A stretch of DNA of 12,335 bases from the NCBI GenBank assembly GCA_964383535.1, contig CAYLHS010000065.1, positions 1-12,335 of the forward strand, written 5' to 3'. A program made the translations under genes and the position numbers. Shown here piece by piece: positions 1-7,114 of the stretch (position 1 is the stretch's first letter; each line of letters starts with the position of its first letter). Below the pieces are notes generated by a model. The model made no database searches. It worked only from the letters and a program-made list of their open reading frames with translations, and was not told the DNA's origin. The stretch comes from CAYLHS01 sp964383535 (lineage in GTDB: Bacteria; Actinomycetota; Acidimicrobiia; Spongiisociales; UBA4744).

Positions 1-11
1 TCCAGTTATTA

Positions 12-41
12 CTGACACCAAGCACTGGCGGGGGATAGACT
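12..41 (+). promoter_or_regulatory. Leaderless promoter of the 770-aa lipoprotein gene
   Basis: A -35-like CTGACA (12-17, five of six matches to TTGACA) is followed by an 18-bp spacer and a -10 TAGACT (36-41, TANNNT). The predicted transcription start is 6-7 nt after the -10, which falls on the GTG start codon at 48. An in-frame TAG at 36-38 rules out any start further upstream. This is the usual geometry of actinobacterial leaderless mRNAs. TGGC (26-29) and GCCA (42-45) also form a weak inverted repeat around the -10. Promoter use is inferred from sequence only. Confidence 0.6.
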
Positions 42-47
42 GCCACA

Positions 48-2360
48 GTGGGAAGCGAGGGTCGCACGGGGAGTCACCAACGTCTGATCGGCATCGCCGT
101 CGCGTTCACACTTCTCGTCACCGCCTGTGGTCAGTCAGTCGAGAACACGAGCAACCCCACGACCTCCGCCCCCTCCGCCGACGAGCTCGTTGCCGAGCTC
201 GCCTCCGCCGGTATCGGTGTGTACGACACGTTCGACGCAACCGTCCCGCTCAGCGCCGTCACCGGCGGCGACTCACCGGTCCAGCTCCAGCAGGATCAGC
301 TCGCAGGATTCGCAGCCGAACTCCAATCGGGTGGCGGGGTCACCGGCGGTCAACTCGACGACCTCGTCCCGATGCCCGAAGGGGCGCCGCCGTTCTCCTA
401 TCTGGTCGCAGGTTGGGTGAGCGGCTACGACAGCCCCGAAGCGTCCCAAGCCCTCGCGCTGCTCGGCGGCGCGGACGCCCACGACTGGACCCACCCCGCC
501 GCCATCATGTTCCCCAACCTCGTGATGGTGCTGTTCGTCTCCAACATCGCCAGGGAAGCCGGCACCGAGGCGGGAACCGCCTCGTACCAGCCGATCCAGG
601 GTGCGCTCGTCGCCTACCCGATCGCCGACGGCACGCTTTGCTCGGGGCTCAGCGGTTGGATCAACGGCGTCCTCGACAGCATCTTCAACGCGATCAAAAT
701 CGACGACGACTCCTGGGTGCCGACCATCATCAAAGACATCTGGAACCTGGCCGTCGACCTCGCGAAGGAGGTCGTGTCCGGGCTCATCTCCATCCTCGGT
801 GGCGCCGTCGTGTCGGCCATCAAGTTCGGCCTCGGTATCGTCGGCACCCTGTCGCTCATGGCCTCCTATATGAAACCCTGGGTCGTCACCCTCGCCTCCG
901 ACCCCACCTCCGACCACCTCACCCACGAAGGGGAAGCCACCCACAAAGGTGACGTCACCGCCACCGTCAAAGCGTCCGGTGCCTCATGGGCGCCTGCCAT
1001 CGTCGACTGCGCGAAGCTCGCCGGAGTCGATCTGCCGAGCGCAAGCACCGACGGCAAACCCGTCACGTGGAAGACCGAGTCCCTCTCCGCCGTCGAACTC
1101 GCCACCGACGCGTCACACGACGACAAGGTCAGCGACGACGGCACCGCCCAGCTGCACTACGAGACACTCCCCGAGTCACCGGAAGACACTCAGAATGGAA
1201 CCCTCTACGACGGCCAGTGGCAGGTGACCGCCACCGTCGAACGTCTCACCGGAGATGAGATCTCCAACCTGCTCGACTCTGTCGTCTTCACCGGCGCCGC
1301 CGGCAAGATCCTCAGCGTCGTCCTCGGACCGCTCGTCAACCAGGTGAAAGCCAAGCTCGTCGCCCTCATGCACGCCAACGGGTCGATGGTCCAGTCGATC
1401 GGTTTCCACTGGGCTGGTCAGCTTCCCACCAAGCAGGCATCCTGCTTCCCCGGGATCTGGATGAGCATCGCCTACACACAGCAGGGCCACAACACGGAAG
1501 GTGGCCAGGGCATCATGCTGACGATCGGTACCAACGACAACGGGCTCATCGACTTCACCGACTCCACCCCCGTCTACACGCAGTTCGACGCCGACAACGC
1601 ACCCATCGCCAGGATCGACCAGACCGGCAGCGTCCAGTTCTCCCTGTACCGGTCGGACCTCGGCACGTTCGTCACCGAAGCCGCAGGCCACAACTACTCG
1701 CTCACCCCGTACGCCTGGCTCGACGAATGGGTACAGGCCGGTGAGGGCGTCCAGGACTACTCGGGTAGCGGCACCGGGCCAGGCGCCGAGCTCACCTGCG
1801 ACGCCGACACCCTCACCTGGATCGCTCCCGGCAACGTCTCCACCTACGTGTTCACCAAGGTCGAAGACTTCACCGAAGAGATGCCCGCACCGCCACCATC
1901 CGACGGGGATACCGGCACCACCCAGCCGACCATTCCGCAAGACTGGGGAACCGGCCTCGACGCCTGCAAACTGCTCACCATCGACGAGGTGCAAGCCGTC
2001 TTTCCCGACGCTGAGGAGCCACAGGGCGAGGACGATCTCGGGACGCCACTCATCCATCAGTGCACCTTCTTCAACGCCCTCTCGATCCAGGCGACCATCC
2101 CACAGACGCCAGAGTCCTACTCACAGGGCGCCGGCGAACTCGACCTGCAGGCGGTCGAGCTTGCCGGCATCGGGGATTGGGCACTCGAGATGATCTCACC
2201 CGCCGACTCCCAGTCCGGCACCCCCGACACCGTCCTGATCGTCGCTGGAGGCACTTCGCAGGTGACGATCTCGATCACCCTCTGGTACGGGCCCGAACCG
2301 GGCAGTCCCGAGGAAGCCGCCGTGATCGACCTGTTGAAGAAGGCCCTGAGCCGGGTGTAG
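48..2360 (+). CDS. Large lipoprotein (770 aa) with internal hydrophobic segment and DUF3558-like C-terminus
   Basis: Function unknown; predicted exported lipoprotein. The N-terminus has a basic stretch, a hydrophobic core and a lipobox LVTAC, with the lipidated Cys at residue 27, then a Ser/Thr/Pro spacer. Residues about 225-280 are strongly hydrophobic and Gly/Ala-rich, ending in a short segment SLMASYMKPW. They could insert in or lie on the membrane, which is odd for a simple lipoprotein. A middle domain of roughly 300 residues has no family I recognise. A Pro/Ser/Asp/Thr linker (about 611-633) leads to a C-terminal domain (about 635-770) with LDACKLLT, IHQC and GIGDWA motifs, resembling the actinobacterial DUF3558 lipoprotein domain. 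The GTG start is fixed by an in-frame stop just upstream and by a leaderless promoter. The gene stands alone and converges with the next two genes. The lipoprotein call is firm; the domain match is by eye. Confidence 0.85.
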   Translation: MGSEGRTGSHQRLIGIAVAFTLLVTACGQSVENTSNPTTSAPSADELVAELASAGIGVYDTFDATVPLSAVTGGDSPVQLQQDQLAGFAAELQSGGGVTGGQLDDLVPMPEGAPPFSYLVAGWVSGYDSPEASQALALLGGADAHDWTHPAAIMFPNLVMVLFVSNIAREAGTEAGTASYQPIQGALVAYPIADGTLCSGLSGWINGVLDSIFNAIKIDDDSWVPTIIKDIWNLAVDLAKEVVSGLISILGGAVVSAIKFGLGIVGTLSLMASYMKPWVVTLASDPTSDHLTHEGEATHKGDVTATVKASGASWAPAIVDCAKLAGVDLPSASTDGKPVTWKTESLSAVELATDASHDDKVSDDGTAQLHYETLPESPEDTQNGTLYDGQWQVTATVERLTGDEISNLLDSVVFTGAAGKILSVVLGPLVNQVKAKLVALMHANGSMVQSIGFHWAGQLPTKQASCFPGIWMSIAYTQQGHNTEGGQGIMLTIGTNDNGLIDFTDSTPVYTQFDADNAPIARIDQTGSVQFSLYRSDLGTFVTEAAGHNYSLTPYAWLDEWVQAGEGVQDYSGSGTGPGAELTCDADTLTWIAPGNVSTYVFTKVEDFTEEMPAPPPSDGDTGTTQPTIPQDWGTGLDACKLLTIDEVQAVFPDAEEPQGEDDLGTPLIHQCTFFNALSIQATIPQTPESYSQGAGELDLQAVELAGIGDWALEMISPADSQSGTPDTVLIVAGGTSQVTISITLWYGPEPGSPEEAAVIDLLKKALSRV

Positions 2361-2397
2361 GTGCCCGCCGGGATGTTGGTCTCGAACACTCGATCCG

Positions 2398-2418
2398 CTC
2401 GCGAGGGAGGACCCCTCC
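2398..2418. terminator. Possible bidirectional terminator hairpin between convergent genes
   Basis: The 128-bp gap between the convergent genes ending at 2360 and 2489 holds the palindrome CTCGCGAG (2398-2405), directly followed by a GGAGG-ACC-CCTCC stem-loop (2406-2418). No T-run follows, so this would be an atypical terminator or simply an extragenic palindrome. The same CTCGCGAGGG core recurs in the intergenic block at 4330. Confidence 0.3.
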
Positions 2419-2488
2419 GGTGTCGAACATCAGCCCGACACTGCCGCGTCTCTACCTCTGGACACTCAGGCCGACCGGCGGGCTCTTC

Positions 2489-3259
2489 TCACGCCCAGGA
2501 GGCCATCGGCACCGTCTTCTTCAGCTCGTAGAACAGACTGAGAAAGATGTCGACGTTGGGGACCTTGTCCCAGCGGACCGACGGGTCGCCCCGCTGGAGT
2601 TTGCCTTTCGCCAGCACAAGCCTGCCCCGGCGCACCAGCAACGAATAGGTGCGCAGCTCGCTCGGAGGCACACGGACCCCCTTGAATACCAGCCCGTCCT
2701 GCTTACTCAGCGACACGGGACCGAACTCGACCATCTTGCCGTCGTCGAACTTCGTGCGGATTGACGAGTAGACCCGCTTCACGACTCGCTGCTGCACGAA
2801 CGTCCCGAGCGGCGGGCCGCCACCGCTGGCATGCATCTTCTTCGGCACATCCACCCTCCCCCCGTCGGTAGACACCAAACGCATCGACAGTCTCGGGTTG
2901 GCACCGTCGACCAGCGTCAACACACCCCACGGACCGGTCGTCGCTCGCAACACCACACGGGCGGTGCGCTTCGGCAGGTAGTAGGCAGACACCTCGGCCC
3001 ACCGCATCGCCTGGTCTTCCCCGATGCGATGCACGACGATCTGCCCTCCGCTCGTGTCGACGTTGAGGCTGCTCACGATCAACGCCGCGGTCCCCGACAC
3101 CACCGCCACACCGACGGGCAGCCACACGATCGGGGTTGCGCCACCGGTGAACAGGAACGCGAGGACCGCCACAGCGGCGATTGCGAACACCGCAGACGCA
3201 CCCAGTTGTTCAACCGATGACCGCTCGTAGGACAGCTCATCGTCGACGCGTTCGTTCAC
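2489..3259 (-). CDS. Two-TM membrane protein with PH/DUF6585-like domain, copy A
   Basis: A 256-aa membrane protein of unknown function. An acidic N-terminus of about 20 residues precedes two hydrophobic segments (about 22-41 and 43-64), then a soluble, probably cytoplasmic, beta-rich part. That part contains QIVVHRI and WAEVSAYYLP, then EFGPVSLSKQDGLVFKG, a basic VRRGRLVL strand, and a C-terminus VPNVDIFLSLFYELKK. The pattern of GPL/GPV-S, a basic strand, W, then PN.-.F..L resembles bacterial PH-like proteins of the DUF6585 kind. That assignment is by eye. The GTG start has a good Shine-Dalgarno AGGAAAGG (3267-3274, minus strand, 7-nt spacing). The gene lies 103 bp downstream of its paralog at 3363-4151, on the same strand and plausibly co-transcribed with it. 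The nearly invariant last 23 residues suggest a shared partner or a shared structural role. Confidence 0.85.
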   Translation of the reverse strand: MNERVDDELSYERSSVEQLGASAVFAIAAVAVLAFLFTGGATPIVWLPVGVAVVSGTAALIVSSLNVDTSGGQIVVHRIGEDQAMRWAEVSAYYLPKRTARVVLRATTGPWGVLTLVDGANPRLSMRLVSTDGGRVDVPKKMHASGGGPPLGTFVQQRVVKRVYSSIRTKFDDGKMVEFGPVSLSKQDGLVFKGVRVPPSELRTYSLLVRRGRLVLAKGKLQRGDPSVRWDKVPNVDIFLSLFYELKKTVPMASWA

Positions 3260-3362
3260 CAGCCAACCTTTCCTACCATCGCCGTTGCCGAGGGCGACTC
3301 GCCGTCCCAGGTCGCGGCAGTGTGCTCCTCGGTCGACGATCTGGCGAATCGCCGGCCGCTGC

Positions 3363-4151
3363 TCACGCCCACGAGGGTGTCGGAACGGTCTTCTTCAGCT
3401 CGTAGAACAAGTTGAGGAAGATGTCCACGTTGGGAACCCGATCCCACCTGATGGTCGGATCGCCGCGTTCCGGGTCGCCCTGGGTCAATACAAGCAGGTC
3501 CCTGCGGAGGATCAGCGAGTAGTTGCGCAACTCGCTGGGAGAGATTCTCTCTTTGCGGAACCGGAGTCCGTTGCGGCGGCTCAGCGACAGAGGACCGAAT
3601 GTGATCGGCTCACCCGCCTCGAACGCGCTTCTCAGACCCGGGTAGATGTGCTGCATCACCTTCTCGCGCAGCAGCGACGCGAGCGGTGGGTCGTCCCCGT
3701 CCACGGGGTGCAGACCGCCGAGGACACTCATCCGTGTCCCGTCGGAAGCTTCCAGCACCAGGGCGATCCCCAGGGTTCTGCTGTGGGGGAGGGAGATCGT
3801 GCCGGTGATCGGCGAGATGGTCATCACGCCGCCCTTGGTCGACGCGTTCGGCAGGTAGTAGGCCGCCACCGATTGCCATTCGACCGCTTGCGAGAAGAAG
3901 ATCCGATTCACGACGATCCTTCGATCGTCCACGACGACACTCAGCCGGTTCAGCGCGAACGCCACCGCTTCCAGCACGGCGGCCATGGCGACCTCGAACC
4001 ACACCAGCACGATCGACTCTCCGGCCACCCACAGCGTGCCCGCGGCGATCAGCGCAACGACCGGTGCCAGTGCGAACCCTGCCCGACCCAGACGGGCGCG
4101 CCGATAGACCAACGGGGTGGCGCCCAGTTTCTGATCGGGCGTCGGTTCCAC
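3363..4151 (-). CDS. Two-TM membrane protein with PH/DUF6585-like domain, copy B
   Basis: A 262-aa paralog of the protein at 2489-3259, with the same architecture. Two hydrophobic segments lie at about 25-44 and 47-67. They are followed by RRIVVNRIFFSQAVEWQSVAAYYLP, matching copy A's QIVVHRI...RWAEVSAYYLP, then ITFGPLSLSRRNGLRFR, LRNYSLILRRDLLVL, and the C-terminus VPNVDIFLNLFYELKKTVP. The start is GTG with Shine-Dalgarno GGAAGG (4159-4164, minus strand) 7 nt away. It is the first gene of the two-gene minus-strand unit; its own promoter would lie in the palindrome-rich region 4165-4381. The N-terminal and middle parts have diverged from copy A far more than the C-terminus, so this is an older tandem duplication with selection or gene conversion at the 3' end. 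Function unknown. Confidence 0.85.
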   Translation of the reverse strand: MEPTPDQKLGATPLVYRRARLGRAGFALAPVVALIAAGTLWVAGESIVLVWFEVAMAAVLEAVAFALNRLSVVVDDRRIVVNRIFFSQAVEWQSVAAYYLPNASTKGGVMTISPITGTISLPHSRTLGIALVLEASDGTRMSVLGGLHPVDGDDPPLASLLREKVMQHIYPGLRSAFEAGEPITFGPLSLSRRNGLRFRKERISPSELRNYSLILRRDLLVLTQGDPERGDPTIRWDRVPNVDIFLNLFYELKKTVPTPSWA

Positions 4152-4244
4152 TCGATCACCTTCCGCGCGGGAGTCGTGCTTGTTGTATCGGCGCCGCGAC
4201 CGGCCTGCTCAAGAGCTGCGTTGGTGGGTGCGGCCCCCTCCGTC

Positions 4245-4347
4245 CTCGGCCTTTGGCCGAGTCCACCTCCCCCAATCCGGGCTACGCCCTACCCCCCTCC
4301 GACTCCCCCCAACACTCGGCCCTGCGGGCCTCGCGAGGGGAGGAAAC
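4245..4347. repeat. Palindrome-rich, C-rich extragenic element
   Basis: The 230-bp gap 4152-4381 contains a perfect stem-loop CTCGGCC-TTT-GGCCGAG (4245-4261), a second GGCCC-TGC-GGGCC (4318-4330), and the palindrome CCTCGCGAGG (4329-4338). CCTCCCC (4266-4272) can also pair with GGGGAGG (4337-4343), enclosing the middle. Between them the plus strand is C-rich, with runs at 4269-4273, 4287-4289, 4292-4297 and 4305-4310. It has no coding character of its own. It resembles a REP-type extragenic palindrome. It lies between the DUF3352 gene's end and the start of copy B, so it could terminate the former. No mobile-element gene is visible. Confidence 0.5.
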
Positions 4348-4381
4348 GGTTGCGGCCCGCTCCGGTGGTGTGTGTTGGTCC

Positions 4382-6040
4382 TCAGTCGGTCAGGCCTGCC
4401 GCGGCGAGCGACCCGGGCGACTCGGACGAACTCGACGATGCCGCCTGGCCGTTGACCGACAAGAAGAACGTCGCCCGCTGATACTCGCCGTCGGTACTCT
4501 CGCCGACTGCCAGCGCCGTCAACGCGTTGAGCCCGGCGGGGAAGTCCATCTCGCCGGCGAACCGGTACAGCAGCGACCTGATGTCGACGTACGCGATCAC
4601 CTGCTCACCGTCCGGCAGGTTCGAGACTGCCTGCACGTACCGGGTCGTGCCGGTGAGCGGCACCGCTGGGGTGGAGGCGAGCATACGAACGTCGTCACGG
4701 TCCGAGCCGACCGCAAGCCACTGGTCTACGACTCCGACCACGGCGTCGGCAGGGCCGGTCCCGTCGAGATCGCCGATCGTCAGGCCCATCTGATCTTCGA
4801 TCATTCCTGTGAGCTCGTCCACTGCAGGCTTCACCTCGTCGGGTTGCGTCGTCCCGAACGCGGCGACGAACCCGAACGTGTTGTCCTGGTGGAGGCGGAC
4901 CGCGACACCGGTCGGGCGGTCGAGCTTGCGAATCAGGTCATTCACGACATCGAAGCCGAGCTGATCGGCGAGTTGCTGTTCCGGAGAGACAGGCTCGTTG
5001 TCCTCGGTGAAGATCCCGGAGGCATCCAGTCCTGCAACGAGCGCATCGTAGATGTTGGAGGCGCTGCCGATACGAACGAACCCGATGGTCTGCTCGTCGA
5101 GGCTCGCCAGGAATGAGTCGTCGCCGATGTCATAGACGCCGCCTGCATACTGAGGCTGCGGTGCGATCGCGTCGAGGATGAACCCGTCGCTGGAGAAGTC
5201 GAGCGCCGCCACAGCGTTGCCGATGTTTCCGACGTCGATGCCGGGGTAGAGGGAGGCGCCTCCTGAACTGGTCAGAAGTGAGGAGCCGTTCATGTAGAGC
5301 GTCACCGCTCTGGAGCGGCGAAGCTTCGACGTCATCGTTTGGAAGTCGGCATTTGCGGCGAGAGACGCCGACGGGTTCATGGCCATCGCCTGTTCGATCA
5401 TCGGGAGGTTGCCGAAGAGGATGACCCCGTCTCCATGCCATACCCACAGGTCGCTCATGCCACTGTTCCACAGGCGACCGGTGCCGGCCGGTTCCTCATT
5501 GAGCGACGCGTTCGCTGCGGTCGCGTCGAGGAAGTCGTCGGCTTTCGCATCGTCACGCACTTCGATCGCGACAAGCATGTCGCCGGGCACCTGGTCACTT
5601 GCGGTCAGAGGGTCGAACCGTCCGGCAAACGCGATCGTGCGGCCCAGCCACGGCTTGACGTCGTCCTCGAACGTCATGCCGTACTGGTCACGAAGAAGCT
5701 GGTCGAGGTCGTCGACCAGCGACTCGCCGCCGGACCGGCCGAGTGCCTGGAGGAGGCTGTCGAGGTCCTCGGATTGGAGCCGGACGAGGTCGGCGCCGAC
5801 GTAGAGGTCGACCGACGCCGGGATCCATTCGGCGGCGGTCTGGCTGGTGCCCGTCAGCCACGCTCTGGCTGCGAAGGCACCGCCGCCGACCACGAGAAGA
5901 ACGAGCAGGAATCCGGATATCGCCCATAGCGGCGCACGGTGCTTCCTGGTGGGGGCCAGCGATGCACGCTGGACCATCTCAAAGGGCTTGCTGTCTTCGA
6001 TGGGCAGGCCGAACGGGTCTGCGTCGGGCTGGACGTCCAT
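4382..6040 (-). CDS. DUF3352-type single-pass membrane protein
   Basis: A 552-aa protein with a cytoplasmic N-terminus of about 37 residues, one transmembrane helix (about 38-58, ISGFLLVLLVVGGGAFAARAW) and a large extracellular part. Just after the helix comes AAEWIPASVDLYVGADL, then repeated segments in which a strand ends in a volume of small residues (DMLVAIEVRDD, GFVRIGSA, QWLAVGSDRDDV). The order and spacing match DUF3352 proteins, which have no defined biochemical role. A Ser/Ala-rich tail (SSSSSESPGS) ends the protein. I chose the ATG at 6040; an in-frame TTG at 6058 would add six residues (MPIIHP). Neither has a strong Shine-Dalgarno, so the start is uncertain. The gene is divergent from the VOC gene across a repeat-bearing gap and appears to be monocistronic. 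Confidence 0.8.
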   Translation of the reverse strand: MDVQPDADPFGLPIEDSKPFEMVQRASLAPTRKHRAPLWAISGFLLVLLVVGGGAFAARAWLTGTSQTAAEWIPASVDLYVGADLVRLQSEDLDSLLQALGRSGGESLVDDLDQLLRDQYGMTFEDDVKPWLGRTIAFAGRFDPLTASDQVPGDMLVAIEVRDDAKADDFLDATAANASLNEEPAGTGRLWNSGMSDLWVWHGDGVILFGNLPMIEQAMAMNPSASLAANADFQTMTSKLRRSRAVTLYMNGSSLLTSSGGASLYPGIDVGNIGNAVAALDFSSDGFILDAIAPQPQYAGGVYDIGDDSFLASLDEQTIGFVRIGSASNIYDALVAGLDASGIFTEDNEPVSPEQQLADQLGFDVVNDLIRKLDRPTGVAVRLHQDNTFGFVAAFGTTQPDEVKPAVDELTGMIEDQMGLTIGDLDGTGPADAVVGVVDQWLAVGSDRDDVRMLASTPAVPLTGTTRYVQAVSNLPDGEQVIAYVDIRSLLYRFAGEMDFPAGLNALTALAVGESTDGEYQRATFFLSVNGQAASSSSSESPGSLAAAGLTD

Positions 6041-6086
6041 GGGGTGGATGATCGGCAAAACCTGGCGGAATCTTGAATCGCAGGGT

Positions 6087-6124
6087 GGTGGGCTTTGCCC
6101 GCCGGTTCTCGGTTCTCGGTTGTC
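6087..6124. repeat. Stem-loop plus three-copy 7-bp tandem repeat
   Basis: GGTGGGC-TTT-GCCCGCC (6087-6103) can form a 7-bp stem with one G-T pair. Directly after it come three heptamers, GGTTCTC, GGTTCTC and GGTTGTC (6104-6124). The element lies upstream of the DUF3352 start in the divergent intergenic region and does not code for protein. Confidence 0.5.
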
Positions 6125-6176
6125 GGTAAGACACTCGCTCTCAGGTCTTGCGTCGATTCAGGCCGCGTCCCCAACC

Positions 6177-6204
6177 GAAGACTGACGACTGAAGACCGAT
6201 GACT
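6177..6204. repeat. Four-copy degenerate 7-bp tandem repeat
   Basis: Four contiguous heptamers, GAAGACT, GACGACT, GAAGACC and GATGACT, share the pattern GANGACY. They can also be read as two 14-bp units differing at two positions. They lie between the DUF3352 and VOC genes. The period equals that of the GGTTCTC tract 53 bp upstream. This resembles short tandemly repeated repetitive (STRR) heptamers known from other bacteria. Confidence 0.55.
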
Positions 6205-6272
6205 GCGTTTTGGGGGAGGAAACAACCCCAGATCCCTTGCTGAATACGGGCCGTGAACGTGGAGAGTCCTGG

Positions 6273-6278
6273 TAGTTT
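6273..6278 (+). promoter_or_regulatory. Candidate -10 box of the VOC gene
   Basis: TAGTTT fits TANNNT. Its predicted transcription start, at about 6284-6285, would give a 5' UTR of about 45 nt carrying the Shine-Dalgarno at 6318. No convincing -35 is visible. A GTG at 6284 lies almost exactly at that start site, so a leaderless form with 15 extra residues cannot be excluded. Confidence 0.35.
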
Positions 6279-6317
6279 CGGGTGTGGCGACCCGAACGGG
6301 TCGAAAGGGTTCTCGGC

Positions 6318-6323
6318 AAGGAG
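6318..6323 (+). promoter_or_regulatory. Shine-Dalgarno deciding the VOC start
   Basis: AAGGAG lies 5 nt before the ATG at 6329. It favours this ATG over the in-frame GTG at 6284, whose extra residues (MATRTGRKGSRQGVL) are not part of the VOC fold. Confidence 0.75.
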
Positions 6324-6328
6324 TCCTC

Positions 6329-7111
6329 ATGGCAGACAGCAAGCCACGATCGAGGCGACCGGCCTGGATCGACCTCTCGAGCGATGATCCTGCGGCGTCG
6401 CGCGAGTTCTACGGCACCCTCTTCGGCTGGGAGACGGACGTGTCGGATGATCCGCAGTACGGAGGGTACGGTATCGCCCGGTTGCCGGACGGTGGTGAAG
6501 ATGTCGCCGGCATCGGAGTCAAGATGTCACCCGGCGGGCCTTCCTTCTGGGCGTTGTACATCGGCACCGACGACGCGGCGGCGGTCGGCGAGAAGGTGAA
6601 GGCGGCGGGTGGCGTCGTGATCATGCCCGCGTTCCCCGTTGGCGACATGGGCAAGATCGGCGTGTTTCAAGACCCCACCGGTGCGTTCATCTCCGTGTGG
6701 GAACCGGCCGGCGAGGGCAGTTTTCGTTGCGACGACGCCGGCACCTTCGTGTGGGGTGAACTCAACGCACGGGACATCACGAAAGCTCACGACTTCTACC
6801 CGAAGGTCTTCGGCTGGGCCGTGACAACCAGCTCGATGGGCGAGGGGCAGGGCGACTACACGGAGTTTCAGATCGACGGCGAGTCGATCCTCGGCGGTAT
6901 GGAGATGGCTGACGGCGTCCCGGCCCAGGTGCCGAGCTACTGGATGGTGTACTTCGCCGTCGACGATGTCGACGATGCGTTCAAGCGTGCGGTGGCGGCG
7001 GGCGCAACCGGGATCGTGCCGGCGGTCGACTTCCCCGGTGGGCGGTTCGCAATCGTCACCGACCCGCAAGGCGCGATGTTCGGCATGCTCAAGATGAGCG
7101 AGGCGAGCTGA
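6329..7111 (+). CDS. Two-domain VOC/glyoxalase protein, Cfp30B (Rv0577) family
   Basis: A 260-aa protein of two tandem vicinal-oxygen-chelate domains (about 11-125 and 130-257). Domain 1 begins PAWIDLSSDDPAASREFYG and continues through LFGW to FQDPTGAFISVWEP. Domain 2 begins GTFVWGELNARD and continues through HDFYPKVFGW, then YWMVYFAVDDVDDAFKRA, to IVTDPQGAMFGMLK. Length, domain order and the paired F/Y-...-FGW and DPxGA motifs match the mycobacterial 27-kDa antigen Cfp30B (Rv0577), whose family has been linked to methylglyoxal and redox stress. The exact substrate of this protein is not evident. No signal peptide is present, so it is probably cytosolic. Its stop lies 3 bp from the stop of the convergent lipoprotein gene, so the two transcripts must overlap or terminate inside each other. 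Confidence 0.9.
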   Translation: MADSKPRSRRPAWIDLSSDDPAASREFYGTLFGWETDVSDDPQYGGYGIARLPDGGEDVAGIGVKMSPGGPSFWALYIGTDDAAAVGEKVKAAGGVVIMPAFPVGDMGKIGVFQDPTGAFISVWEPAGEGSFRCDDAGTFVWGELNARDITKAHDFYPKVFGWAVTTSSMGEGQGDYTEFQIDGESILGGMEMADGVPAQVPSYWMVYFAVDDVDDAFKRAVAAGATGIVPAVDFPGGRFAIVTDPQGAMFGMLKMSEAS

Positions 7112-7114
7112 GCC

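Noticed and set aside
1176..2057. 293-aa minus-strand open frame inside the first lipoprotein gene
   Set aside because: Gly/Val/Asp-rich shadow peptide without a domain. The sense frame has signal peptide, lipobox and a leaderless promoter.
2060..2764. 234-aa plus-strand open frame bridging two genes
   Set aside because: It overlaps the end of the 770-aa gene out of frame and the antisense of copy A; Arg-rich and with no start signal.
3285..4481. 398-aa plus-strand open frame
   Set aside because: It is antisense to the membrane-protein copy B and runs through the palindromic gap. The peptide is Arg/Pro-rich with no domain, as expected of a shadow frame in high-GC DNA.
4064..5116. 350-aa plus-strand open frame
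   Set aside because: It is antisense to copy B's start and the DUF3352 gene, with no recognisable motif and no ribosome-binding site.
6104..6204. The heptamer tracts as a CRISPR array
   Set aside because: Units are 7 bp, contiguous and without spacers, and no cas gene is near.
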